Assembly (NCBI GenBank): GCA_025144025.1
Contig: JALXWS010000016.1
Coordinates: 1-60,245, forward strand
Length of the DNA stretch: 60,245 bases
Direction of reading: 5' to 3'
Source of the DNA: Corynebacterium sp. p3-SID1241
GTDB lineage: Bacteria > Actinomycetota > Actinomycetes > Mycobacteriales > Mycobacteriaceae
Positions 16,219 through 25,402 of the stretch are shown piece by piece. Positions within the stretch are counted from its first letter, which is position 1. Each line of letters starts with the position of its first letter. The translations under genes and the position numbers were made by a program. The notes beneath the pieces were generated by a model. That model made no database searches. It saw only the letters and a program-made list of their open reading frames with translations, and was not told the origin of the DNA.

Positions 16219-17250
16219 ATGGTTACACACTCCCCAGTATGGGGCCCAGACAAACTCGGTCCCGACTATGAAGCTGCCACCATTGGTTTGGGCGCAGACC
16301 CCGACGGCGAGGGCAACGTGGTCACCACGCTGGTGCACTACGCGCCCCAGCAGACGGGCGATGCAGCACGAGAGCCATCCGCTGCCTCGTCGCGCCCGGC
16401 ACTGGTGTGGCTCCACGGCATGACCGATTATTTTTTCCATACCCACGTAGCCGAGCACTTTGCCGCCCAAGGGTACGATTTCTATGCCGTTGACCTACGC
16501 AAGTGCGGTCGCTCGCACCGATCCGGCCAGTCATGGCACTATGTATCGGATTTGGCGTTCTACTTTGCTGATCTCACCGCTTCACTCGATGCCATCCCTA
16601 ACGATGAGATTATCTTCATCGCTCACTCCACGGGTGGCTTAATCGCCCCGCTATGGATGGATCACTTGCGTCAAACTGACCAGCAACGCCACCAGCGGTT
16701 GAAGGGCCTCGTCCTCAACAGCCCCTGGCTCGACATGATGGGCGTGCCCGGCCAGGTTCTTACCCCACTAAAACCGCTCTTATACGCGCTGGGGCGCATC
16801 GCCCCCATGACTCCGCTTCCCGGTGGCAACTTCACCGCCTACGGCGAGTCCGTACATCAAGATTTCTACGGCGAGTGGGATTTTGACCTCCGCTTTAAGC
16901 CGCTGTCTGGCCATAAGAAATATGTCGGCTGGATAGCCGCAGTATTTCGGGGCTTTGACGCTATCCATAGCGGGCGTGTTGACGCCGGCGTGCCTATTCT
17001 GACGCTGCAGTCCACTCGCACTCAACTGGGCCAGCCCTATTCCGACAGCGTGAACCACGCGGATGTCATCATCGACGTTGCCCAAACGCGCCGCTGGGCA
17101 AAGGAACTCAGTGCCCACTACACCTTGCATCCCATCAAGGGTGCTAGGCACGATGTGTTCCTATCGCTTCCGGACCCGCTCCAAGAAGCTTTTGACACCT
17201 GTGACAAGTGGCTGCCCACCGTCCTCGATACTCCACAATCCACTCAGTAA
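16219..17250 (+). CDS. Alpha/beta hydrolase (lysophospholipase/monoacylglycerol lipase-like)
   Basis: A 343-residue cytosolic hydrolase of the serine aminopeptidase S33/Hydrolase_4 type. Visible are LVWLHGMTDYFFH (oxyanion region), the nucleophile elbow AHSTGG (Ser near residue 137), and GARHDVFLS with the catalytic His; an Asp should lie in VNHADVIID or nearby. Relatives are called lysophospholipases or monoglyceride lipases. It is 27 bp upstream of mtr and divergent from mqo, a conserved corynebacterial arrangement. The natural substrate is not known. Confidence 0.88.
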   Translation: MVTHSPVWGPDKLGPDYEAATIGLGADPDGEGNVVTTLVHYAPQQTGDAAREPSAASSRPALVWLHGMTDYFFHTHVAEHFAAQGYDFYAVDLRKCGRSHRSGQSWHYVSDLAFYFADLTASLDAIPNDEIIFIAHSTGGLIAPLWMDHLRQTDQQRHQRLKGLVLNSPWLDMMGVPGQVLTPLKPLLYALGRIAPMTPLPGGNFTAYGESVHQDFYGEWDFDLRFKPLSGHKKYVGWIAAVFRGFDAIHSGRVDAGVPILTLQSTRTQLGQPYSDSVNHADVIIDVAQTRRWAKELSAHYTLHPIKGARHDVFLSLPDPLQEAFDTCDKWLPTVLDTPQSTQ

Positions 17251-17277
17251 TTTAGCCCCTATATAAAAGGAATAAAC

Positions 17278-18678
17278 GTGACTACTTCACACCAGTCCCA
17301 CACGCCCGCTGCCGAAGAACATTTCGACCTCATTATCATTGGCACCGGCTCCGGAAACTCTATCCCTAGCCCGGATTTTGATGACCAGAAAATCGCCATC
17401 ATTGAAAAGGGCACCTTCGGCGGCACCTGCCTCAACGTAGGCTGCATTCCCACCAAGATGTATGTCTATGCCGCCGACATCGCCTTGGCTGCACGCGAAG
17501 CCGGCCGGCTAGGCCTAGATGCTCAGGTCAACAGCGTGGACTGGAACTCCATTGTGGACCGCGTCTTTAACAACCGCATCGACCAGATTGCCCAAGGCGG
17601 CGAGCAGTACCGCCGCGGTGAGGAAACCCCTAATATCACCGTCTACGACGAACACGCTCGCTTTATTGGCCCCAAGACCATACAAACCGGCAACCATGTC
17701 ATCAGTGGCGATCAGATCGTCATTGCTGCCGGTTCCCGACCGGTCATTCCGGAGGTTTACGCTACGTCCGGCGTCAAGTACTACACCAACGAAGACATTA
17801 TGCGCATGGACCACCAGCCGGAGAGCTTAATCGTGGTGGGCGGCGGCTATATCGCGATGGAGTTTGCCCACGTCTTCGACGGCCTCGGCACCAAGGTGAC
17901 CGTGGTCAACCGGTCCGAGACCTTGCTGCGCCACCTCGATGATGACATTTCCAGGCGCTTCAACCAGATTGCCCGCGACCGTTTCGATGTCCGCATTGCC
18001 ACTGGCACCAAGCTCGAAAAGACCGACAACGGAGTGCGCTTGGAACTTGATAATGGAGAATCCGTAGAGGCCGAGGCTATCCTAGTTGCCACTGGGCGTA
18101 CTCCCAATGGCGACCAGATGGATGTGGACAAGGCTGGCATTGGGCTGCTTGCCGACGGCCGCGTGAGCACCGACGAGTTCGGCCGCACTACCGCCGAGGG
18201 TGTATGGGCGCTTGGCGATGTCTCTTCGCCGTACATGCTCAAGCATGTAGCTAATGCTGAGGCCCGCACAGTGCAGCACAACTTGCTGCACTCAGAAGAC
18301 CTCCGCCCACTGCCCCACGACAATGTCCCAGCGGCTATCTTTACCCACCCGCAAATCGCCACGGTAGGTCTGACGGAAAAACAAGCGCGCGAGAAAGGCT
18401 TCGACGTCACCGTCAAGGTACAAAAATTCGGCGATGTAGCCTACGGCTGGGCCATGGAAGATAGCACCGGTATATGCAAGCTAGTGGCAGACCGCGCTAC
18501 CGGGCAGCTCCTCGGTGCTCACCTGATGGGACCTCAGGCTTCTACCTTGATCCAGCAATTGATTACCGCGATGGCCTGCAAGTTGGACATGCGGGAGTTC
18601 ACTCGCAACCAATATTGGATCCATCCCGCGCTGCCAGAAGTAGTGGAAAATGCCCTTTTGGGACTGGAGTGGAAATAG
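17278..18678 (+). CDS. mtr: Mycothione reductase
   Basis: NADPH-dependent FAD flavoenzyme that reduces mycothiol disulfide, keeping the main thiol of actinobacteria reduced. The 466 residues show FAD motif DLIIIGTGSGNS, the redox disulfide GGTCLNVGCIPTKM (Cys near residues 45 and 50), the NAD(P) motif VVGGGYIAMEFAHVF, the GDVSSPYMLKHVA FAD motif and the C-terminal dimer interface with HPALPEVVE, whose His serves in catalysis in this family. GTG start at 17278 behind AAAAGG. It is cotranscribed with the hydrolase gene. Confidence 0.96.
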   Translation: MTTSHQSHTPAAEEHFDLIIIGTGSGNSIPSPDFDDQKIAIIEKGTFGGTCLNVGCIPTKMYVYAADIALAAREAGRLGLDAQVNSVDWNSIVDRVFNNRIDQIAQGGEQYRRGEETPNITVYDEHARFIGPKTIQTGNHVISGDQIVIAAGSRPVIPEVYATSGVKYYTNEDIMRMDHQPESLIVVGGGYIAMEFAHVFDGLGTKVTVVNRSETLLRHLDDDISRRFNQIARDRFDVRIATGTKLEKTDNGVRLELDNGESVEAEAILVATGRTPNGDQMDVDKAGIGLLADGRVSTDEFGRTTAEGVWALGDVSSPYMLKHVANAEARTVQHNLLHSEDLRPLPHDNVPAAIFTHPQIATVGLTEKQAREKGFDVTVKVQKFGDVAYGWAMEDSTGICKLVADRATGQLLGAHLMGPQASTLIQQLITAMACKLDMREFTRNQYWIHPALPEVVENALLGLEWK

Positions 18679-18688
18679 TGAACTGTTA

Positions 18689-18704
18689 CGTGATACTTCT
18701 CACA
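18689..18704. promoter_or_regulatory. GlxR/CRP-like binding site
   Basis: CGTGATACTTCTCACA matches the corynebacterial GlxR consensus TGTGA-N6-TCACA at 9 of 10 defined positions. It starts 10 bp after the mtr stop and may act on the secreted protein genes or as part of mtr termination. Confidence 0.55.
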
Positions 18705-18832
18705 TCCTTCCAGTTTCTTCCCAGGTTTTAGTGCGTTTTCCCACTTCACACCAAGGAAGCCCCATTCACAAATTCAGGCAATTCACCACCATAAAGGGGC
18801 CCAAATTAATTTAATGGATGAAATTCCGGTCG

Positions 18833-18863
18833 TTGACGTGCAAAAGGACGGGAGTTTTACTAA
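18833..18863 (+). promoter_or_regulatory. Candidate promoter of the secreted protein pair
   Basis: TTGACG at 18833-18838, with TTTACT (17-bp spacer) or TACTAA (19-bp spacer) as possible -10. The start of transcription would be near 18870. Confidence 0.35.
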
Positions 18864-18997
18864 ATTCACTTGGGACACCGGCTAGAGCCGAGACGAAAAC
18901 GGCTACCGCGTGTTTCTGGATGCTCCCTGTACATTCAATAACACTTTGGTTTCCCAGTGTGGAAGCCTTGCAAGTACGACTTTTAAGGAATTTTGAT

Positions 18998-19390
18998 ATG
19001 CGTATCCGCAATGCAGCTATCGCTGGCGCAACCGCTCTCGCCGTTGCCTTCGGCGGCACCACCGTTGCCTCCGCTGACGAGACCGTCGACCAGAACGGCG
19101 ACAACGTCACCGTAGAGCAGGCTAACCCTTCCAAGACTGGTAATGGCCAGGCCGAGGATCAGACTCCGGAAGACTACACCCCTTCCCTGTCCTCCAAGAT
19201 TGGCAACAAGCTCGAGGGCGACCAGGCAGCTAACGGCGTTGGCATCTTCGGTTCTTCCAAGGACTTCTCCGGCCAGCCGGCATGGGCAAAGGTCTTCTAC
19301 GGTGCAACTGTTGTAGCAGGCATTGGCGCTCTGCTCGGCGGCATCATCGGCCCTGTATACAACTTCTTCGTTCACGGCCCGTCCTTCTAA
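18998..19390 (+). CDS. Small secreted protein A (tandem paralogue)
   Basis: A 130-residue protein that I cannot assign to a functional family. Residues 1-26 are a clear signal peptide ending TTVASA before DE. The mature part is acidic and polar at first, then ends in an amphipathic or membrane-active segment (AWAKVFYGATVVAGIGALLGGIIGPVYNFF). TTTTAAGGAA precedes the ATG. The next gene is a paralogue with the same signal peptide and layout. Similar small secreted proteins sit between mtr and map in other corynebacteria. A cell-envelope role (outer-membrane or pore-like peptide) is my inference. Codons such as GGC, ACC, GCA and CTG dominate, suggesting strong expression. Confidence 0.8.
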   Translation: MRIRNAAIAGATALAVAFGGTTVASADETVDQNGDNVTVEQANPSKTGNGQAEDQTPEDYTPSLSSKIGNKLEGDQAANGVGIFGSSKDFSGQPAWAKVFYGATVVAGIGALLGGIIGPVYNFFVHGPSF

Positions 19391-19438
19391 GCAACAGCCA
19401 CTCGGCTTCATCAGAACTTCCGAAAGGTAATTTTCATA

Positions 19439-19840
19439 ATGCGTAACTTCCGCACCGCAGCCGTTGCTGCTGCTACTGCTGTCACCGTAGCTTTCGGCGG
19501 CACCGCCGTTGCTTCTGCAGAATCCTCCGCCACCAACGAGAACACCACCTCCTCCTCTTCTTCCTCTAGCTCCCTGACTCAGCTGGGCAAGGACTGGGGC
19601 GCATGGTCCGAGGGCGAAGACGGCAAGCCTGTCGTTGAAGCTGACGATCAGGTCACCGGCGAAGATATGTTCGGCAAAGAGGTAGCTAAGGATATCCCTG
19701 AGTGGGCTTCCAACTGGAAGAAGGGTGCCACCGCACTGGGCATCACCTCCGTTATCGGCGCAATCATCGGTGCTTACAACTACGCTGTTTACAACGGCAT
19801 CATTCCGCAGCACATCCTGGACCCAATCTTCCGCCGCTAA
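19439..19840 (+). CDS. Small secreted protein B (tandem paralogue)
   Basis: A 133-residue paralogue of the gene before it. Its signal peptide (residues 1-27) shares the VAFGGTAVASA stretch. The mature chain starts with a Ser-rich run (SSSSSSSSSL), then an acidic region and a C-terminal hydrophobic segment (GATALGITSVIGAIIGAYNYAVYN) followed by a short basic tail. GAAAGG precedes the ATG, 48 bp after the first gene; both share one strong terminator. Function unknown; envelope location is inferred from the signal peptide and the C-terminal segment. Confidence 0.8.
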   Translation: MRNFRTAAVAAATAVTVAFGGTAVASAESSATNENTTSSSSSSSSLTQLGKDWGAWSEGEDGKPVVEADDQVTGEDMFGKEVAKDIPEWASNWKKGATALGITSVIGAIIGAYNYAVYNGIIPQHILDPIFRR

Positions 19841-19881
19841 TCACTAGCCGCAGATTGGCTCTAGATAGCTAGGGCTTGCTC

Positions 19882-19915
19882 GGGGCCTCGTTCTACTAAG
19901 AACGAGGCCCCTTTT
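19882..19915 (+). terminator. Strong intrinsic terminator of the secreted protein pair
   Basis: GGGGCCTCGTTCT (19882-19894) and AGAACGAGGCCCC (19899-19911) form a perfect 13-bp stem with a 4-nt loop, followed by TTTT. Confidence 0.93.
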
Positions 19916-19973
19916 GCTAGGCACAGTCACTCCAATATTGCCAATTCCTCTATGGGATGTCGGCAAGTAAGCA

Positions 19974-20016
19974 AAGGCCGCCTCCACTCCCCTGGTCTGG
20001 AAATGGAGGCGGCCTT
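19974..20016 (-). terminator. Hairpin terminator of map
   Basis: AAGGCCGCCTCCA (19974-19986) and TGGAGGCGGCCTT (20004-20016) form a perfect 13-bp stem with a 17-nt loop. The minus-strand T run is short, so strength is uncertain. Confidence 0.7.
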
Positions 20017-20037
20017 CAGTTTGTTCGAGACTAGATA

Positions 20038-20907
20038 CTAGTCCTCATCTGGAATGGTAAGGATTTCGTTGCCGTCCTCGGTAATGACGAGGGTGTGCTC
20101 AAATTGAGCGGTGAACTTGCCGTCAGTGTTTTGGACGGTCCAGTCGTCATCCCAGATCTCATAATCCAGGGAGCCGAGGTTAATCATCGGCTCAACGGTC
20201 AGGGTCATGCCTGGCTCGAGGATGTCACGGTAGACGGTCGAGTCATGGTGCAGGACAACAAGGCCGTTGTGGAAGGTCGGGCCGACGCCATGGCCGGTGA
20301 AGTCGCGCACCACGTTGTAGCCAAAGCGTTTTGCATAGGACTCAATAACGCGGCCGATGACATTGATCTCGCGGCCAGGCTTTGCGGCCTTGATGCCGCG
20401 CATGGTGGCCTCCTTGGTGCGCTCTACCAGCAGGCGGTGTTCCTCGGAGACGCTACCGGCGAGGAAAGTGGCGTTATTATCGCCGTGGACGCCATTCTTA
20501 TAAGCGGTGATATCGATATTGACGATGTCGCCGTCCTCAATCACGGTGGTATCGGGGATGCCGTGGCAAACAATCTCATTGAGGGAGACGCAGCTGGACT
20601 TCGGGAAGCCGCGGTAGCCCAGCGTAGACGGGTAAGCGCCGTGGTCGCACATGTACTCGTGCGCTACGCGGTCCACGTAATCAGTGGTTACGCCCGGCTG
20701 CACGGCCTTTCCAGCCTCTTTGAGGGCGTTAGCTGCAATCTTGCAGGCCTCACGCATCTTCTCAATGACCTCTGGGGACTGGACGTAGGGCTCGCCAATG
20801 CCCTCCTGTACTTCGTCCTTCCACACGTACTCTGGTCGCTCAATGCTCTCCGGCACGGTGAGGATGGGGGTGGGCTTTCCTGGCTTTAGCTTTCCTCGAT
20901 TACTCAT
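20038..20907 (-). CDS. map: Methionine aminopeptidase, type I
   Basis: Removes the initiator Met from nascent proteins. The 289 residues include an N-terminal extension of about 45 residues before the pita-bread catalytic core, as in mycobacterial MapB-like enzymes. Metal ligands are visible: Asp in [23 protein letters not shown], His in [12 protein letters not shown], Glu in TVEPMIN and Glu in QFEHTLV. The substrate-binding His lies in [10 protein letters not shown]. The start at 20907 is the ATG of [12 protein letters not shown]. Flanked by the secreted protein pair and a PBP gene. Confidence 0.95.
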   Translation of the reverse strand: MSNRGKLKPGKPTPILTVPESIERPEYVWKDEVQEGIGEPYVQSPEVIEKMREACKIAANALKEAGKAVQPGVTTDYVDRVAHEYMCDHGAYPSTLGYRGFPKSSCVSLNEIVCHGIPDTTVIEDGDIVNIDITAYKNGVHGDNNATFLAGSVSEEHRLLVERTKEATMRGIKAAKPGREINVIGRVIESYAKRFGYNVVRDFTGHGVGPTFHNGLVVLHHDSTVYRDILEPGMTLTVEPMINLGSLDYEIWDDDWTVQNTDGKFTAQFEHTLVITEDGNEILTIPDED

Positions 20908-20973
20908 GATTTCCCATGGTAGTCCTCCACGCCCTTAATGCAGCAGCCGGGGTCGCGAGGGCAGGCGGGGGTT

Positions 20974-22827
20974 CTAGCCTTCGGCTGGGGGCGCTGCCCC
21001 ATCGTGTGAGCCAGAACGGTAATCGTCCACCTTTTGCAAGAAGTTGCTTGTGATATTTACCGATACATCGGAGCCGCCGCCCAAGACCACGAGGGTGGCG
21101 AAGGCAATATCGTCTTCTTCGCGGTAGCCGGTAAACCAGGCGTGCGAGCCCTCATTAATCTCGGCCTCACCGGTCTTACCGTAGATGGTGCCGCCAGCAG
21201 CCATGCTGCGTGCGGTACCGCTAGTAACCACTTGTCGCATCATGCCGCGGACGTTATCTAGCACAGGCTTTGAAATCTGCTGCGGCTTATCGGAGGCTTT
21301 GGTTTTGTGGCCTTCGATAAGCGTGGGCGTAGGCGTCTTGCCATTAGCAACCGTTGCAGAGACAAGCGCCATGCCGAAGGGGCTAGCCAAGTCGTAGCCC
21401 TGTCCGTAGCCAGCTTCAGTGCGCTCCAGTGGTTCTTTGCCCTCCGGAATGGAACCGGTAATGGTAGTAAGGCCAGGAATATCGTATTCCACCCCAAAGC
21501 CAAACTTCTTTCCCATGTCTTTCAACTCACCAGGCTTGAGCTTGGTGGAAATATCCGCGAAGGTGGTGTTGCACGATTGCGCAAAAGCTTGGCTCAGAGG
21601 CACACTGCCTAGGGCGAAGGCATTGTAGTTGGTTACCACGCGGCCAAAGATATCCATGGTGCCAGGGCACGGGACGATGGTATCGGTGTTAAGCCCCTGC
21701 TTTTCCACCCCAGCCGCGGCGGTGAGAATCTTGAAAACCGAGCCGGGCGGGTACTGACCTTGTAAGGCTACGTCGCCGTCTTCATCGGCCTTTTCGGTTT
21801 GGGCAACAGCCAAGATATCACCATTGGATGGGCGGATCGCTACCAGCATGGCTTGCGAATCCGAACGCTCGTTTACTGCTTCTTGCGCGGCGCGCTGAAC
21901 ATCGTAATCGAGGCCGACCTTGATCGACGGTGCAGCATTGGGTGCATGTTTTTCTACGTCCGATAGCGCCGCACCATTCTCATTGACCACAGAAATGGAC
22001 CAGCCAGTTTGGCCATCAACCTCATCTTGGACAGCGGAGCGCACACGCGACATGAGATCGGGAGCCAAACCTCGGTCGCGGGTAACTAATGCCGGTTCTT
22101 CGTTAAGGCGCACGCCGTCCATGCCCTCTACTTTGGGCCGGATAGCTTTAGCCTGCTCCTCCGTAAACATGGTTACGGAAAAGAAGCCTTCTGCGTCTTC
22201 CAATTTCTTGGCTAAATCTTTGGCATCCATTTCCGCAATGGAATCATCTTGGCGGTGGGCGGCAGCCAGTGCACCGCTGATTTTTGCGGCAGTAGGGCGC
22301 ACATCTTCTAACGAGCTAGTATCTACCACCAGCCGGTAGTTGAGTCCCGGACTCATCAATTCCACCCCGTTGGAAGAGACCACGCTGGCGCGCTCGGCCT
22401 CCAACGCGCGCAATTCCAGATGCTGATTCGCTCCCAAGTCAGGATGTATAAGACTCGGCTTCCAACGCACCGTCCACTGATCTTCAGTCTTGGTCAGCGT
22501 CATCTGGGTGTCATAGCTTAAGGTGCGCTCCTTGGGCAGGTCCCAGTTGACCTTGTAGTTCGCCGTAGCGAGGTTCTCGTCTTGGTCGACGCCCTCCAGC
22601 TCAATATCAAGCCCCTCAGCCTGCAGGCCGGAATAGGTGGCATCGAGGGCGGCGGTAGCGTCCGAGGGGGCATCGGTAAGCGCGGCCAAACCGTCATTAT
22701 TGCGGGTTTCCATTCCCTCGAGGAATTCCTCCGCCACCGGTTCCGCGGAAACCGGCTTTGGTGTACAAGCGACCACGCTGGTGGAGGCGAGCGTGACAGT
22801 AGCAACCAGCGCGACCAACTTCTTCAT
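20974..22827 (-). CDS. Class B penicillin-binding lipoprotein (transpeptidase)
   Basis: Cross-links peptidoglycan on the outer face of the membrane. The 617 residues begin with a lipoprotein signal (KKLVALVATVTLASTSVVAC, Cys near 21), then an NTF2-like MecA_N domain, a PBP dimerisation domain and the transpeptidase domain. Active-site motifs are SVFK in PGSVFKILTAAAG, SCN in AQSCNTTF and KTGEAE. There is no transglycosylase domain. It resembles the PBP2a-like/low-affinity class B lipoproteins of actinobacteria rather than FtsI. The ATG at 22827 follows a TAGAGT hexamer with an 8-nt gap. Upstream of map on the same strand. Confidence 0.93.
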   Translation of the reverse strand: MKKLVALVATVTLASTSVVACTPKPVSAEPVAEEFLEGMETRNNDGLAALTDAPSDATAALDATYSGLQAEGLDIELEGVDQDENLATANYKVNWDLPKERTLSYDTQMTLTKTEDQWTVRWKPSLIHPDLGANQHLELRALEAERASVVSSNGVELMSPGLNYRLVVDTSSLEDVRPTAAKISGALAAAHRQDDSIAEMDAKDLAKKLEDAEGFFSVTMFTEEQAKAIRPKVEGMDGVRLNEEPALVTRDRGLAPDLMSRVRSAVQDEVDGQTGWSISVVNENGAALSDVEKHAPNAAPSIKVGLDYDVQRAAQEAVNERSDSQAMLVAIRPSNGDILAVAQTEKADEDGDVALQGQYPPGSVFKILTAAAGVEKQGLNTDTIVPCPGTMDIFGRVVTNYNAFALGSVPLSQAFAQSCNTTFADISTKLKPGELKDMGKKFGFGVEYDIPGLTTITGSIPEGKEPLERTEAGYGQGYDLASPFGMALVSATVANGKTPTPTLIEGHKTKASDKPQQISKPVLDNVRGMMRQVVTSGTARSMAAGGTIYGKTGEAEINEGSHAWFTGYREEDDIAFATLVVLGGGSDVSVNITSNFLQKVDDYRSGSHDGAAPPAEG

Positions 22828-22835
22828 GTCTTGGC

Positions 22836-22841
22836 ACTCTA
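22836..22841 (-). promoter_or_regulatory. -10 element of the PBP gene
   Basis: Minus-strand TAGAGT ends 8 nt before the ATG at 22827, giving a leaderless or nearly leaderless mRNA. Confidence 0.45.
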
Positions 22842-22855
22842 GCAGCGCAAGCACC

Positions 22856-22892
22856 AAAAAAGACTGCCCCACACCGAAGTGCAGAGCAGTCT
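22856..22892 (-). terminator. Intrinsic terminator of ispG
   Basis: Minus strand: AGACTGC (22892-22886) and GCAGTCT (22867-22861) form a 7-bp stem followed by a run of five to six Ts at 22861-22856. Confidence 0.8.
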
Positions 22893-22908
22893 AGTCAAAG
22901 TGGGTGGG

Positions 22909-24072
22909 CTACTGCGTTACGCGAACCTCAGCCTTGGCGCCTTCCACCGCCTCCATGCCCTGCTCATCAGCAATGCGCATGGCTTCTTCGATGAGCGTTT
23001 CCACGATCTTATCTTCTGGCACGGTGCGTACGACCTCGCCCTTCACAAAAATCTGGCCTTTGCCGTTGCCGGATGCGACGCCGAGGTCCGCATCGCGGGC
23101 CTCACCCGGGCCGTTGACAACGCAACCCATCACGGCAACACGCAGCGGGAACTCCATGCCGTCCAATCCGGCGGTAACTTCCTCCGCCAGCTTGTAAACG
23201 TCCACCTGGGCGCGGCCGCAGGACGGGCAGGAGACGATTTCCAGTTTGCGCGGGCGCAGGTTGAGCGACTGCAGAATCTGGTCGCCCACCTTGATTTCCT
23301 CCACCGGCGGGGCGGACAGGGACACGCGAATGGTATCGCCAATGCCCTCTGCCAGCAGTGCGCCGAAGGCAACCGAGGACTTGATAGTGCCCATGAACTT
23401 CGGGCCTGCCTCGGTCACGCCGAGGTGCAGCGGATAATCAGTCTTTTCCGCCAGCTGACGGTATGCCTCCACCATGAGGACCGGATCGGAGTGTTTCACG
23501 GAAATGGCAATATCGCCGTAACCATGCTCCTCAAAAAGGCCGGCTTCCCAAATGGCGGACTCTACTAGTGCCTCCGGGGTAGCCTTACCGTATTTTTCCA
23601 GCAGGCGCTTATCCAAAGAACCACCGTTGACGCCAATGCGAATAGGAATTCCCGCATCACCGGCAGCCTTGGCAACTTCCTTCACGCGACCATCGAATTC
23701 GCGAATATTGCCTGGATTGACACGAATAGCGGCACAGCCGGCATCGATAGCCTGGAAAATGTACTTAGGCTGGAAGTGGATGTCCGCAATCACCGGGATG
23801 GGAGACTTCTTGGCAATAGCCGGAAGCGCCTCGGCATCGATGGGCTTGGGGCAAGCAACGCGCACGATATCGCAGCCGGAGGCGGTCAGCTGCGCAATTT
23901 GCTGCAGCGTACCGTTAACGTCGTGCGTCTTGGTATTGGTCATAGACTGCACCGAGATCGGCGAGTCAGAGCCGACACCGACCGGGCCCACCTGCAGCTG
24001 CCGCGTCTTGCGGCGGGGGTGCAGGACGGGTGGTGGGCCGTCTGGGATTCCTAGACCGATAGGGGTCGACAT
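22909..24072 (-). CDS. ispG: 4-hydroxy-3-methylbut-2-en-1-yl diphosphate synthase
   Basis: Fe-S enzyme of the MEP isoprenoid pathway, acting after IspF to form HMBPP. The 387 residues begin [10 protein letters not shown], with the TIM-barrel core ([29 protein letters not shown]) and the C-terminal cluster domain with cysteines in [12 protein letters not shown] and [18 protein letters not shown] precedes the ATG at 24072. Dxr, another MEP enzyme, is two genes upstream across rip1, the usual actinobacterial dxr-rip1-ispG order. Confidence 0.97.
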   Translation of the reverse strand: MSTPIGLGIPDGPPPVLHPRRKTRQLQVGPVGVGSDSPISVQSMTNTKTHDVNGTLQQIAQLTASGCDIVRVACPKPIDAEALPAIAKKSPIPVIADIHFQPKYIFQAIDAGCAAIRVNPGNIREFDGRVKEVAKAAGDAGIPIRIGVNGGSLDKRLLEKYGKATPEALVESAIWEAGLFEEHGYGDIAISVKHSDPVLMVEAYRQLAEKTDYPLHLGVTEAGPKFMGTIKSSVAFGALLAEGIGDTIRVSLSAPPVEEIKVGDQILQSLNLRPRKLEIVSCPSCGRAQVDVYKLAEEVTAGLDGMEFPLRVAVMGCVVNGPGEARDADLGVASGNGKGQIFVKGEVVRTVPEDKIVETLIEEAMRIADEQGMEAVEGAKAEVRVTQ

Positions 24073-24179
24073 GAATTCTCCTTGTTGAAGCACAGTAAGT
24101 AAATACGGTGGGTGATTAACGCCCCCACTCTAGCACTGCTTGTTTTATGCCTGAAGTGCGCACGAGAGGTTTGCGGCCG

Positions 24180-25388
24180 CTAGCCGAATAGCCGAATGGG
24201 GTTGACCACATCGGCAACGATAACGATAGCTCCCACTCCCATGAGCAGCGCAGCCATCGCGTAGGTCACCGGCATCAACTTGGTGTAGTCAGCAGCGCCC
24301 AAAGCGGGCTTGCCCGCAAGCTTGCGGATACCATCGCGCACCTTCTCATACCCAATGACTGCAATGTGTCCGCCATCGAAAGGTGGCAAAGGAATAAGGT
24401 TGAAAAGCGCGAGGAAGAAATTCAGCGTGGCCAGCATCATAAAAAACATAGACCACAGGGAGCGTTGCGCCAATTCCCCGCCCACGCGGGAAGCACCAAC
24501 GACAGACATTGGGCCATCAGCTTCGCGCTCTTGGCCAAAGATAGAAGCCACCACTCCTGGAATCTTGCCTGGGAACTGCTTGAGACCATCGACCGTTGCG
24601 CCCAGCGAGTAAGTACTAAAACGCCAGGTTGCCGGTAGCGCGCCGACGGCGCTGTGCTTTTCGATGACGTCGATAAGCTGATTGCTCAGCCCGATAGAGC
24701 CGGCATCAACGAGTTCTCCGTCTTGGTTCAGCCGCTTAACCGTATCAAGGTGCACCGGGAAATCCTTTTCTACCCCATCGCGCTCTACCGTCAGCGTGAC
24801 TGTGTCTCCAGGACGCTGCATGACCTCATCGCGCAGCTGAGTAAAAGAGTCCAGCCTCTCACCGTCGAGGGCCAAGATAATATCGCCCTCCTGAACTCCG
24901 GCCTTTCCTGCTGGGCCGGAGCCCGTGCACTTTTCCAGTTCCTGGTTTGGCTTTTGATTAGCTGAGCAGGTTACTTCACCCACACGCGGGCGAACATCCG
25001 CATCTGGGTTGGGCAGCCCGGCCGTCATCGCCACGAAGTACAAAATGACAAAGCCCAAGATCAGGTTGATGACGATTCCGCCTGCCATGACTATTACGCG
25101 CTGCCACCACGGCTTTTTATACATCGCGTGGGGTTCTTCTTCCTCGGTGAGGAATTCATCCTGGGCGGTCATGCCGGCAATATCGCAAAAGCCGCCCACC
25201 GGGAATGCCGCAAGTCCATATTCGGTATGGCCCTTCCGGAAGGAAAATAAGCGCGGCCCAAACCCAATGAAATAGCGGCGCACCCGCATGCCAAACGCGC
25301 GGGCGGTGAGCATATGGCCCGCCTCATGCAGCGCTACGGTTAGCCCAATGCCGAGGGCGAAAAGCACAATGCCCAGCAAGTTTGCCAT
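24180..25388 (-). CDS. rip1: Site-2 zinc metalloprotease, Rip1/RseP family
   Basis: Intramembrane protease that cuts transmembrane proteins such as anti-sigma factors and so links envelope signals to gene expression. The 402 residues show the zinc motif HEAGH (His21, Glu22, His25) in the first membrane helix, a PDZ domain (about 125-230, GKAGVQEGDIILALDGERLDS), and the second conserved site NLIPLPPFDGGHI. Further hydrophobic helices are at about 100-120 and at the C-terminus. GAAAG lies 9 nt before the ATG. It starts 14 bp after dxr and is followed by ispG. Confidence 0.94.
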   Translation of the reverse strand: MANLLGIVLFALGIGLTVALHEAGHMLTARAFGMRVRRYFIGFGPRLFSFRKGHTEYGLAAFPVGGFCDIAGMTAQDEFLTEEEEPHAMYKKPWWQRVIVMAGGIVINLILGFVILYFVAMTAGLPNPDADVRPRVGEVTCSANQKPNQELEKCTGSGPAGKAGVQEGDIILALDGERLDSFTQLRDEVMQRPGDTVTLTVERDGVEKDFPVHLDTVKRLNQDGELVDAGSIGLSNQLIDVIEKHSAVGALPATWRFSTYSLGATVDGLKQFPGKIPGVVASIFGQEREADGPMSVVGASRVGGELAQRSLWSMFFMMLATLNFFLALFNLIPLPPFDGGHIAVIGYEKVRDGIRKLAGKPALGAADYTKLMPVTYAMAALLMGVGAIVIVADVVNPIRLFG

Positions 25389-25402
25389 GGTGTGAAAGCT
25401 TT

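Larger units (their letters stand above)
18679..18997. other. Promoter and leader region before the secreted protein pair
   Basis: A 319-bp region without a convincing gene. It holds a GlxR-like site (18689-18704), a perfect AAATTAATTT palindrome (18803-18812), a candidate promoter near 18833-18863 and a long presumed leader of about 130 nt. An upstream in-frame ATG (18818) is judged non-coding. Confidence 0.5.

Noticed and set aside
18818..18997. N-terminal extension of secreted protein A from ATG 18818
   Set aside because: It would bury the clear signal peptide and lacks a ribosome site, while TTTTAAGGAA precedes the ATG at 18998.
20095..20889. A 264-codon frame antisense to map
   Set aside because: It lies wholly within a certain gene and the translation has no family features, so it is a codon-bias shadow.
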